In this document: in pieces, positions 1 to 5,636 of the stretch | How positions within the stretch are numbered: the stretch's first letter is position 1 | Layout of the letters: every line of letters begins with the position of its first letter | Source of the DNA: Bifidobacteriaceae bacterium | GTDB taxonomy: Bacteria; Actinomycetota; Actinomycetes; Actinomycetales; Bifidobacteriaceae | Length of the DNA: 5,636 nt | Reading direction: 5' to 3' | Assembly: GCA_030530905.1 (NCBI GenBank) | Contig: JAUMUB010000068.1 | Location: 1-5,636 of the forward strand | Notes under the pieces: model-generated | What the model was told of the DNA's origin: nothing | The model's database searches: none | The model's input: the letters and a program-made list of their open reading frames with translations, nothing else | Program-made: the position numbers and the translations under genes

Positions 1-67
1 ATGCTTCTTTATCGTTTAAATTCTTAATATGCTCGTAAGTAAAATCGTGTTGTCCTATCAATGTCAT
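1..67 (-). CDS. 5' end of an unidentified gene, truncated by the window edge
   Basis: A reading frame opens with ATG at 67 and stays open to base 1, giving 22 complete codons. The peptide starts MTLIGQHDFTYEHIKNL and continues with charged, soluble-looking residues; no membrane segment or signal peptide is seen. There is no Shine-Dalgarno sequence, but a -10-like CATAAT lies 6 nt upstream of the ATG, as expected for a leaderless mRNA. The N-terminus looks like ordinary cytoplasmic protein sequence, but I do not recognise a family. It is divergent from the AEC carrier gene, and such neighbours are sometimes regulators, but nothing in these residues shows a DNA-binding helix. The fragment is short, so an open frame by chance remains possible. 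Confidence 0.5.
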   Translation of the reverse strand, partial: MTLIGQHDFTYEHIKNLNDKEA

Positions 68-78
68 ACAACTATTAT
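50..78 (+). promoter_or_regulatory. candidate promoter for the AEC carrier gene
   Basis: TTGTCC (50-55, four of six matches to the -35 consensus) and TATTAT (73-78, five of six matches to the -10 consensus) are separated by the ideal 17 nt. A transcript starting near 85 would have a 5' leader of about 95 nt before the ATG at 180. The -10 box occupies almost the same bases as the minus-strand -10 box (79-74), so both polymerases could not sit there at once. No better-spaced pair was found closer to the gene. Confidence 0.35.
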
Positions 79-103
79 GGATGAATTTAAGAAAATATTC
101 CAA
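74..103 (-). promoter_or_regulatory. candidate leaderless promoter for the left-edge minus-strand gene
   Basis: Read on the minus strand, CATAAT (79-74, five of six matches to TATAAT) follows TTGGAA (103-98, four of six matches to TTGACA) at a spacing of 18 nt. The -10 box ends 6 nt before the ATG at 67, so transcription would be predicted to begin at or next to the start codon. This explains the missing Shine-Dalgarno sequence. It is a motif match only, in AT-rich DNA. Confidence 0.4.
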
Positions 104-127
104 ATAATCTTAAAAGCGCAATACATA

Positions 128-152
128 ATAAAATTTTATGGCAAACTAGTTT
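128..152. repeat. two adjacent perfect palindromes in the AEC carrier leader
   Basis: ATAAAATTTTAT (128-139) and AAACTAGTTT (143-152) are each perfect palindromes, with centres 14 bp apart. They lie between the candidate promoter and the Shine-Dalgarno sequence of the carrier gene. Neither has a loop, so they fit a double-stranded protein site better than an RNA hairpin. Chance occurrence in AT-rich DNA is a serious alternative. Confidence 0.3.
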
Positions 153-179
153 TACAGCATATTATTAAAAGAGGTTCAC

Positions 180-1121
180 ATGGGTTTGTTAAGTGCAATG
201 CAAGGTTTCTGCGTTATCGGTATTGTTATTGCCGTTGGATACATTGCTGCACGCTTGCGAATTGGCGGTAGTACTGCGCAAATGGTGTTGAATCGTATCA
301 GCTTTTTTATTAGCAGCCCATGCTTGATGTTCGCAATTTTATCGAAAGAATCTTTGAGTGCTCTTGTGAATCCCTCAATTATTGTTGCGTTTTTCTCAGC
401 ATTTGTTGTAGGAGTGATTTTTGTTATATTAAACCACTTCTTTTTTCATATGAATACTGCGGATACTATAGTCGGCGCTTTAAATTCTTTATACTGCAAT
501 TCCAACAATATTGGCTTACCTGTAGCAACCTATATTCTTGGTAATCCAGCTCTGGTAGCACCAGTTTTAGTAATGCAGCAAGCATTATTTACCCCTATTG
601 GTCTTGTAGCGTTAGATAGCGCCACAGCTGGAAACGTATCACTACGTCATATCGCTAAGCAGCCACTACATCAACCTTTACTTATTGGCACGCTTGCGGG
701 CATTGCCGTGTCTGTTATTCACATGAAAACTGGCGTTTTTATTATTCCAAAATACATTTTTGACCCTATTCAAATGATTGGCAATTCAGCAGTTCCACTG
801 ATTCTTATGGCATTTGGCATGTCATTGTATGGCACAAAACCTATGCTCCAACCTTCAAGTAGGGATGCAGTTATTACGGTTTCTGTGTTGAAGAATATTG
901 TAATGCCACTTATCGCTTTCTTACTCGCCTATTTCGTTATGGGCTTTAGAGGAACATTGTTGTATGCGTGCGTGGTACTTGCTGCACTGCCAACAGGGCA
1001 GAATGTTTACAATTATGCGGCACGCTATAATGTGGGTCTTACTTTTGCCCGTGATGGAATATTACTGTCAACACTTACAAGCCCTATTTGCATTGCGGTT
1101 GTTGCCGCCTTATTAGGCTAA
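180..1121 (+). CDS. AEC-family (auxin efflux carrier-like) membrane transporter
   Basis: A 313-residue integral membrane carrier of the AEC family (TC 2.A.69). Bacterial members move small organic anions such as malate or malonate, or other small solutes, across the cytoplasmic membrane. About ten hydrophobic segments are visible, roughly at 8-24, 40-58, 66-88, 97-121, 125-145, 165-183, 197-217, 232-253, 258-281 and 291-312, in a five-plus-five arrangement. Two family landmarks are present: NSNNIGLP (107-114), the broken helix of the first half, and PTGQNVYNYAARY (271-283), its counterpart in the second half. The length is normal for the family. The ATG at 180 is preceded by AGAGG with a 5-nt spacer. 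The gene stands alone, with a divergent gene to its left and a convergent operon to its right, so no substrate can be deduced from context. Family assignment is firm; substrate is unknown. Confidence 0.88.
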   Translation: MGLLSAMQGFCVIGIVIAVGYIAARLRIGGSTAQMVLNRISFFISSPCLMFAILSKESLSALVNPSIIVAFFSAFVVGVIFVILNHFFFHMNTADTIVGALNSLYCNSNNIGLPVATYILGNPALVAPVLVMQQALFTPIGLVALDSATAGNVSLRHIAKQPLHQPLLIGTLAGIAVSVIHMKTGVFIIPKYIFDPIQMIGNSAVPLILMAFGMSLYGTKPMLQPSSRDAVITVSVLKNIVMPLIAFLLAYFVMGFRGTLLYACVVLAALPTGQNVYNYAARYNVGLTFARDGILLSTLTSPICIAVVAALLG

Positions 1122-1131
1122 TAACACTAAG

Positions 1132-1158
1132 AATTTCATGAACAAATTACATGAAATT
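1132..1158. terminator. weak hairpin between convergent genes, possible bidirectional terminator
   Basis: AATTTCATG (1132-1140) and CATGAAATT (1150-1158) form a perfect 9-bp stem with a 9-nt loop. The hairpin begins 10 nt after the carrier stop codon and lies about 68 nt past the end of the ABC permease gene on the other strand. The stem is AT-rich and the tails are only moderately T-rich on either side, so it would be a weak intrinsic terminator. Its position between two converging genes is the main support. A longer-range inverted pair, TTACAAGT (1159-1166) and ACTTGTAA (1210-1217), lies in the same gap. Confidence 0.42.
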
Positions 1159-1225
1159 TTACAAGTTGAATTAATTTCACATATAGCTTGCGCTCAATAA
1201 CGTAAAGATACTTGTAATTTTATAT

Positions 1226-2659
1226 TTAATCGTCTGCGCGATAATCTAAAACATTCAAATTATGCGCCACAAGATTTGAAGTGTATGCGCCAACTGCCAC
1301 AAGAATAAAGCATAAGGCAATACCACCAACAAAGTTAAGAATAAGCACAATATTTGTAATCTGTGACAGTACAAAAGGCACGATAACAAGCAGTGAGAAT
1401 ACGCTAGCGATAAGCACCACAATACGAAGAGGACGAATTACTTCATAATAGCGAGCCTTGTCTAGCACACGTTTATCAACACCCTCAATCATGAGCATAC
1501 GGTATTCGCTAATCTGATCGTACACATTACCAGCCTGCATCACACCACAGCTCACAGCAGCAAGAATTGCTGCAAACACTAATGTAAGAGTGCCTCCAGT
1601 ACCAATATCTTGTAGAAAAACAAGATTCTGCTGCTCTTCGATAGTAGTAGGAGTAGAACCGTCTGTCATTGTTGCAAATACTTGAGCGATAGCACAGAAT
1701 CCTGCAATAAATACTGCGAGCGCAATACCTGAAATATTTCTCCATGCTCGGTTTGGATTGTCAAGTATTCTACGCATGGCAATAAGTAGTGCAGCATTTT
1801 TTGGTTTGCGCAAAGCGCGTTTTGCATTGTGCGCGATAATCCAAGTTCCCATTATGTTAAACATTGCCATCATTATCATGATCACTGCAATGAACATGAT
1901 GATTGAAATAATCATATTCACTTTAACGAACTGACCCCAATCGCGGAACGACATTGCAGCAAATAATCCTGCACACCCTAGTATTGCTCGATATTTCGAG
2001 GGCAGTGGTTTGCTTACTCGTTTTGACACTCCTAAAGGGCTAATTACCACGTTGCGTAGTGAGATGAACGCTGAAATAAGCGACAGCATGGCGATAATAA
2101 CCATTACTAGTAGTATGAGTGGAATACCAACCCAGAGTTCATCAGCTTGAAACCCCCGTGATTGAAATGGGATAAGCATTATTAATGGCATAGTAGCTAC
2201 GTATATAATCACACCAAAAACTGTGCCTACAACAGCTTGAACAACTGCTTCAATTGCGGTTAATTTAACTACTTGACTGCTGGTAACTCCGATGAGGCGT
2301 AGTGCAGATAATCTCGCGTCACGAGTGCTTGCTGCTAAACGTGCAGCCGCTCCAGCTAAATTGCATAATGGCACTAATAGAATACAAAAAGCAAAAACCG
2401 ATAATGCTAATTCTAAACTAATATATGGGTTACTAGCATCTGTGCTAACTTGAGCTACCTGCTGATTCATAATCGCTTTAAACAAGCCTGTTACTGTATG
2501 GTCTGGGCTTGTTCGCATGATAAAACCGTGTACTCCAGAAAGTACGATTAACAATATTCCTGTGCTTGCTGCAAAAGCGATTATTGCCAGAATATTTGTG
2601 TGCGCGTGCTCTCGCTCTCCTCTTTTAGCAAATAGCTTCCACAATTGAAATGTACTCAT
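1226..2659 (-). CDS. FtsX-like ABC transporter permease
   Basis: Permease subunit of an ABC transporter with FtsX/MacB-type membrane domains, 477 residues from the chosen start. Hydrophobic segments lie at about 22-46, 83-106, 136-166, 177-200, 248-275, 308-330, 356-376, 411-432 and 436-459, with a weaker one near 225-236. This fits two four-helix FtsX modules plus extra helices. The first module has the usual cytoplasmic stretch after its second helix, ARLAASTRDARLSALRLIGV (106-125). The matching stretch of the second module, SEYRMLMIEGV (384-394), is more degenerate. Extracytoplasmic loops are short, so there is no large MacB periplasmic domain. The ATG at 2659 is chosen because GGGAG lies 6 nt upstream; a longer frame from a TTG at 2755 would overlap the ATPase gene by 74 nt. 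It sits 22 nt after the ATPase gene and must be its partner. The substrate (antimicrobial peptide, lipid or lipoprotein) or a mechanotransmission role cannot be decided. Confidence 0.85.
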   Translation of the reverse strand: MSTFQLWKLFAKRGEREHAHTNILAIIAFAASTGILLIVLSGVHGFIMRTSPDHTVTGLFKAIMNQQVAQVSTDASNPYISLELALSVFAFCILLVPLCNLAGAAARLAASTRDARLSALRLIGVTSSQVVKLTAIEAVVQAVVGTVFGVIIYVATMPLIMLIPFQSRGFQADELWVGIPLILLVMVIIAMLSLISAFISLRNVVISPLGVSKRVSKPLPSKYRAILGCAGLFAAMSFRDWGQFVKVNMIISIIMFIAVIMIMMAMFNIMGTWIIAHNAKRALRKPKNAALLIAMRRILDNPNRAWRNISGIALAVFIAGFCAIAQVFATMTDGSTPTTIEEQQNLVFLQDIGTGGTLTLVFAAILAAVSCGVMQAGNVYDQISEYRMLMIEGVDKRVLDKARYYEVIRPLRIVVLIASVFSLLVIVPFVLSQITNIVLILNFVGGIALCFILVAVGAYTSNLVAHNLNVLDYRADD

Positions 2660-2665
2660 CGTCTT

Positions 2666-2671
2666 CTCCCT
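2666..2671 (-). promoter_or_regulatory. ribosome binding site that fixes the permease start
   Basis: AGGGAG, read on the minus strand, lies 6 nt before the ATG at 2659, inside the 22-nt gap between ATPase and permease genes. It is a strong Shine-Dalgarno match. It argues against the longer reading frame that begins with TTG inside the ATPase gene. Confidence 0.7.
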
Positions 2672-2681
2672 AACAATATTG

Positions 2682-3407
2682 TCAGATTGTTTGAGGGGAT
2701 TGTTCAAACAAACGCCCATCCTGCATGAATACGATTCTTGAACAATATTTCGCAACAGTTTTATCGTGGGTTACCACAATCACGCTCGCATTATTCTCTT
2801 TCGCGCTTTGCATGAGTAAACCCATTACGTCATGACCTGTTTTCTGATCTAATGCTCCAGTTGGCTCGTCGGCGAAAATAATATTGGGGTTAATGCATAA
2901 AGCTCGAGCAATTGCCACACGTTGCATTTGTCCTCCAGAAAGTTCACCAGGGCGTTTTTGAGCGAACTGTTGTAAACCAAAACGCCCTAGCGTTTGCATT
3001 GCATGAGTAATAGCCTGATCATAAGAAACACCATTGAGCATGATTGGTAATGCAATATTTTCCACGGCAGGCAATTCTGGAAGTAACTGCCCTGATTGGA
3101 ATACGAAACCAAAAGCATGATGTCGCATAGCGGTTCGCTGTGCATCTTTTAATGCGCTTATATTAGAACCGTTATACAAGACGTATCCTGATGTTGGGTT
3201 TATAATGCCAGCCATTACATGCAATAATGTTGTTTTACCTGAACCTGACGGGCCCATGATAGCAACACTTTCACCTGCTTTCACGCCAAAGCTCACATTG
3301 TTTAATGCTAAACTTTGGCCAGATACACCATTGTTTTTCTTAGCCGTGTTTAAGCTCGTGTAATCCACGCTAACATTGCGTACTTCACCTAAAAAATTAC
3401 TATTCAT
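2682..3407 (-). CDS. ABC transporter ATP-binding protein, MacB/LolD type
   Basis: A 241-residue cytoplasmic ATPase that powers the FtsX-like permease encoded next to it. All nucleotide-binding motifs are intact: Walker A GPSGSGKT (52-59), Q-loop Gln104, signature LSGGQ (156-160), Walker B IIFADE (176-181) with catalytic Glu181, D-loop GALD (184-187) and switch His214. The segment DEPTGALD together with [19 protein letters not shown] is typical of the group that includes LolD, MacB, FtsE and BceA, which matches the partner permease. Length is normal. Start choice: the ATG at 3407 lies just before the first beta strand (VRNVSVDY, 9-16), and no useful Shine-Dalgarno sequence precedes it. Instead a TAATAT box ends 6 nt upstream, suggesting leaderless translation. 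No histidine kinase or response regulator gene adjoins it, unlike many Bce-type peptide-resistance loci. ATPase assignment is secure; the transported substrate is not known. Confidence 0.95.
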   Translation of the reverse strand: MNSNFLGEVRNVSVDYTSLNTAKKNNGVSGQSLALNNVSFGVKAGESVAIMGPSGSGKTTLLHVMAGIINPTSGYVLYNGSNISALKDAQRTAMRHHAFGFVFQSGQLLPELPAVENIALPIMLNGVSYDQAITHAMQTLGRFGLQQFAQKRPGELSGGQMQRVAIARALCINPNIIFADEPTGALDQKTGHDVMGLLMQSAKENNASVIVVTHDKTVAKYCSRIVFMQDGRLFEQSPQTI

Positions 3408-3413
3408 ACGGTC

Positions 3414-3448
3414 ATATTAACAACGTTTACATGGTTGTTTTATCAACC
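3414..3448 (-). promoter_or_regulatory. candidate leaderless promoter with overlapping inverted repeats, upstream of the ABC operon
   Basis: On the minus strand TAATAT (3419-3414) fits the TANNNT form of a -10 box and ends 6 nt before the ATG at 3407, so the mRNA is predicted to begin at the start codon. The only -35-like element, TTGATA (3446-3441), is 21 nt upstream of the -10, longer than optimal. Two inverted repeats share bases here: AACAAC/GTTGTT (3419-3424 with 3434-3439) and GGTTG/CAACC (3433-3437 with 3444-3448). Their position between and touching the core promoter elements suits an operator. What would bind is unknown. Confidence 0.42.
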
Positions 3449-3467
3449 TAGATAATGATTGAAGACA

Positions 3468-3502
3468 ATAAATAAAACTACTCTCACTCTTAGGAATGAG
3501 AG
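3468..3502 (-). terminator. intrinsic terminator of the thrB-maf/nudix operon
   Basis: Read on the minus strand, the arm at 3502-3494 pairs with 3489-3481 in a 9-bp stem with a 4-nt loop, followed by a T-rich tail (3480-3468, TAGTTTTATTTAT). The one non-Watson-Crick position (3487 with 3496) is a G-U wobble in minus-strand RNA but an A-C mismatch in plus-strand RNA, which supports minus-strand use. It begins 35 nt after the stop codon of the Maf-Nudix gene and separates that operon from the ABC operon. Confidence 0.7.
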
Positions 3503-3537
3503 CAGAACAGTACGACTAAACGTTGGTTTTGCTTATG

Positions 3538-4923
3538 CTACTTATACTGCTGTGCTAGTTCGCACAAACGTTGTTCAAAACGAGGCCAATCAGTTTTCAT
3601 AGCGGTGAGAAGTTTTAATTGAGGAACATCTTCTATAGCAACCCAAGCAATTTCCATACTCTCATCATCATTAGCATGAGGAGACACCTGATGCCCGTCT
3701 TTTTCAAAAGCAAAGAATGTGGTATAACTCCACGGCCCATGATCCTCGCAATATGAGCCAACAATATCAATATCTTCAGGATTAATATTGGCTTCTTCAA
3801 AGCTCTCACGCAACGCACCCTCTGCAGGACTTTCACCGTCAGCAGTTGCGCCACCCGGAATACCCCACGTACCACCTTCAGCACTCCACATTGCACGATG
3901 TTGCATTACTACATGCGTAACATCGCCATTACTATTACGCCGCGCAAGCAGAATGCCAGAAGCACCGTGTAAGCCCCAATGTTTTCTGCCACATGCACAC
4001 TCTACCCAGCCATCTCCTGGCTGATGAATCTTCTCAATTAAATTGGAGGTTGTGCCTGATTCCTGATGATTCTCCACCATCTCATGCACAGTAGAAGGTG
4101 CATTCCAAGCATCTGTCCAATCAACACCTAACTGCGTGAATAACGAACGTAAAACTGCAAGGCTTACGCCAATAACACCGTGTGGATCGCCTTCAATACT
4201 GTCAATAAAAGCTCCACCTAAACCTTCTAAGGTGAAAGTTCCTGCAACTTCTAAAGGCTCTTCTGTTGCAATATATCGTTCAATATCACGGTCACTGTAG
4301 GTGCCGAATTGCACGGTTGCATGGCTTGTGCCGCACACAGTGCGACCACTTGCCATATCAATTACACAGTGCCCAGTCCATAATTCTCCAGATTTACCGC
4401 GCATACTACGCAAACGTTCACGCGCAACATCAGGAGTATGAGGCTTACCCTGGCAAACACCATCGAACAAGAAGAGTGAGTCACAGCCGATAATAAGCGG
4501 ACCAATAACACCAGACTGAACCATAGATGCACGCTGTTGAATCTGATGTAAATCCTCACAACGGGTTGGCACTTCAACACCAGAGAAATCGCGGGTAATT
4601 GTTGAATCGTCGGTTAGATCTGAATGAGAGTCAAGATCTGCTTCTAAAGGCAGGGCAACCACTTGCACACCATTTGCACGCTCAGCAGTATTCACAACAG
4701 TTTTGTACGATTCAAACACAGCTTGCGCTTTTGCCTGCGCAAGAATCATCACGCGCTCATTAATCGGGAGCTGATCAACTTGCACATTACGCGATCGGGC
4801 TGCTTTGCGGAGCACTTGCGGCTCATCCACAAATGACGCACGAACAGTAGGAATGACCCCAGCCATCGCAAGCACATTGCGTCTTGGAACCGACTGCGAT
4901 GCCAGAATAATAGGAACACTCAC
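3538..4923 (-). CDS. Maf nucleotide pyrophosphatase fused to a Nudix hydrolase
   Basis: A 461-residue cytoplasmic protein with two nucleotide-hydrolysing domains. Residues 1 to about 276 are Maf, a family that cleaves (deoxy)nucleoside triphosphates, often modified ones, to monophosphate and pyrophosphate. Visible Maf landmarks are ILASQSVPRR (6-15, invariant Ser11 and Arg14), DE (33-34), GCDS (146-149, putative catalytic Asp148), GKP (159-161), TGH (183-185) and EGDPHGVIGVSL (244-255). A polar insertion at about 75-138 makes it longer than the usual 190-220 residues. After a linker (277-305) comes a Nudix domain with an actinobacterial-style lead-in, CACGRKHWGLHG (309-320), and a Nudix box at 358-380: Gly358, Glu364, Arg372-Glu373, Glu376-Glu377. 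The usual Gly near the end of the box is Asn379. The start is GTG at 4923, preceded by AAGGGG 10 nt upstream. It follows thrB by 17 nt, so the two are probably co-transcribed. Substrates of each domain are unknown. Confidence 0.9.
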   Translation of the reverse strand: MSVPIILASQSVPRRNVLAMAGVIPTVRASFVDEPQVLRKAARSRNVQVDQLPINERVMILAQAKAQAVFESYKTVVNTAERANGVQVVALPLEADLDSHSDLTDDSTITRDFSGVEVPTRCEDLHQIQQRASMVQSGVIGPLIIGCDSLFLFDGVCQGKPHTPDVARERLRSMRGKSGELWTGHCVIDMASGRTVCGTSHATVQFGTYSDRDIERYIATEEPLEVAGTFTLEGLGGAFIDSIEGDPHGVIGVSLAVLRSLFTQLGVDWTDAWNAPSTVHEMVENHQESGTTSNLIEKIHQPGDGWVECACGRKHWGLHGASGILLARRNSNGDVTHVVMQHRAMWSAEGGTWGIPGGATADGESPAEGALRESFEEANINPEDIDIVGSYCEDHGPWSYTTFFAFEKDGHQVSPHANDDESMEIAWVAIEDVPQLKLLTAMKTDWPRFEQRLCELAQQYK

Positions 4924-4933
4924 AAATACCAGA

Positions 4934-4939
4934 CCCCTT
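4934..4939 (-). promoter_or_regulatory. ribosome binding site of the Maf-Nudix gene, just past the thrB stop
   Basis: AAGGGG on the minus strand lies 10 nt before the GTG start at 4923 and directly behind two in-frame TAA codons that end thrB (4943-4941 and 4940-4938). The ribosome finishing thrB would therefore stand on this site, which suggests translational coupling. The spacing is slightly long and the start codon is GTG, so initiation may be modest without coupling. Confidence 0.55.
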
Positions 4940-4940
4940 A

Positions 4941-5636
4941 TTACTGCACTTCGATTTGAACGCCCGTATTGTTAATCGGCACGTGTAGAGCTCGCCAGTG
5001 CTCGCCCATGCCGGCCTGACGAGCCATATCCATAATAGGCATATCGCCAAAGTATAAGGCGATCACGCATGGGCCAGCTCCAGAAATTGCGGCGGCAATT
5101 CCCTGTTTGCGCAATCCTTCAACTAATGCCCATGATAATGGCATTAGCGATTTGCGGTACGGCTGATGTAAGGCGTCCTGCGTGGCCACGAACAAGAGTT
5201 CGGATTTTTTCGCGCTGCTTGCCGCAATTTCTGGTCGCAAAGCAGCCGGCAACAACGCACTTCTTGAAAGGTTATACAATGCGTCAGAGTACGCCACTGT
5301 TTTAGGAAGCGCGCGACGAGCCTGCTCAGTTGATAATTCAAAATCGGGTATAAAAATACTCGCTTGCAACTCACGAGAAACCTCATAATTCACCGTATGA
5401 AATACGTTTTCAAACCATGAAATGGTAAAACCGCCATAAACTGCTGGTGCAACATTATCCGGATGCCCCTCATATGAAGCCGCTAACGCAAATATTTCAT
5501 CACGTTGTATCGAATCATGACTTAAAGCGTATGCTGCAGATACTGCGGCAACTATGGCCTCAGCTGAAGAACCCATTCCTCGTGCTTGTGGAATATGATT
5601 ATGGCATACTATTCGCACTGCACCAGCATGATAACC
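4941..5636 (-). CDS. thrB: homoserine kinase, N-terminal part outside the window
   Basis: GHMP-family kinase that phosphorylates homoserine with ATP to O-phosphohomoserine, the step before threonine synthase, in the cytoplasm. The visible 231 residues are the C-terminal part; the frame is open at the right edge (codons for GYHAGA precede the valine at 5618), so no start can be given and roughly the first 80-100 residues are missing. Numbered from the window edge, the phosphate-binding motif PQARGMGSSAEA is at 16-27. EGHPDNVAPAVYGG (56-69) and LHQPYRKSLMP (156-166) are homoserine kinase signatures that separate it from mevalonate or galactose kinases. The third GHMP motif, SGAGPC (185-190), is intact, and the C-terminus PINNTGVQIEV is typical. 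It is the upstream partner of the Maf-Nudix gene. A homoserine dehydrogenase gene further upstream would be usual but cannot be seen. Confidence 0.93.
   Translation of the reverse strand, partial: GYHAGAVRIVCHNHIPQARGMGSSAEAIVAAVSAAYALSHDSIQRDEIFALAASYEGHPDNVAPAVYGGFTISWFENVFHTVNYEVSRELQASIFIPDFELSTEQARRALPKTVAYSDALYNLSRSALLPAALRPEIAASSAKKSELLFVATQDALHQPYRKSLMPLSWALVEGLRKQGIAAAISGAGPCVIALYFGDMPIMDMARQAGMGEHWRALHVPINNTGVQIEVQ

Noticed and set aside
6..38. Tail of a plus-strand gene entering from the left edge
   Set aside because: All three plus-strand frames stop by base 38 and none gives a convincing C-terminus; the minus-strand frame reads better as protein.
29..271. 80-codon plus-strand reading frame over the carrier leader and 5' end
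   Set aside because: It has no ribosome binding site, overlaps the well-supported AEC carrier gene by about 90 bases in another frame, and its translation resembles no protein family.
2660..2755. 32-residue N-terminal extension of the ABC permease from a TTG codon
   Set aside because: It would overlap the ATPase gene by 74 nt and lacks a ribosome binding site, while the ATG at 2659 has AGGGAG at the right distance and starts just before the first membrane helix region.
3481..3502. Hairpin as a plus-strand terminator or attenuator
   Set aside because: On the plus strand the stem has an A-C mismatch and is not followed by a T-tract, and no plus-strand gene ends here; the minus-strand reading is better in every respect.
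3788..4024. Plus-strand frames opposite the Maf-Nudix gene and minus-strand frames offset within it
   Set aside because: They are shadows of the real coding frame: no ribosome binding sites, Cys/His/Pro/Ser-rich nonsense composition and no recognisable motif.
5616..5618. GTG at 5618 as the start of homoserine kinase
   Set aside because: The frame stays open to the window edge, and the phosphate-binding GHMP motif would lie only about 10 residues in; in the family it lies near residue 90-100. The codon is an internal valine.

Overview
The window is dense chromosomal sequence, moderately AT-rich (roughly 40-47% G+C by eye, lowest in the transporter half). It most resembles a low-GC actinobacterium of the family Bifidobacteriaceae (Gardnerella-like or a low-GC Bifidobacterium or Scardovia relative). 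This rests on three things: the actinobacterial form of the Maf and Nudix sequences, the two-module FtsX-type ABC permease, and start codons placed about 6 nt behind -10 boxes, as in the leaderless mRNAs common in actinobacteria. The family assignment is inference from protein style, not a database match. I see no rRNA, tRNA, CRISPR array, insertion sequence or phage gene.

Layout, left to right. Bases 1-67 hold the 5' end of an unidentified minus-strand gene that runs off the left edge. Its promoter region is shared with a divergent plus-strand gene (180-1121) for an AEC-family membrane carrier. That gene converges on a minus-strand operon, with a weak hairpin between them that could terminate both. 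The operon encodes an ABC transporter: a MacB/LolD-type ATPase (2682-3407) followed after 22 nt by an FtsX-like permease (1226-2659). Its promoter region contains inverted repeats, and its first gene seems to lack a Shine-Dalgarno sequence. Right of it, a hairpin with a T-rich tail ends a second minus-strand operon: homoserine kinase thrB (4941 to beyond the right edge), then after 17 nt a two-domain protein (3538-4923) that joins a Maf nucleotide pyrophosphatase to a Nudix hydrolase.

How the genes work together. thrB makes O-phosphohomoserine for threonine synthesis. The Maf-Nudix protein looks like a nucleotide house-cleaning enzyme with two unrelated pyrophosphatase folds on one chain, and it probably shares the thrB transcript. 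The ABC pair should work as one complex, either a peptide/antibiotic-responsive exporter or an envelope mechanotransmission pump. The AEC carrier is a separate transcription unit and its substrate cannot be told from sequence.

The observations most worth a second look are the Maf-Nudix fusion, the apparently leaderless ABC promoter with overlapping inverted repeats, and the divergent promoter region where one heptamer can serve as the -10 box on both strands. No clearly new multi-gene system is visible.
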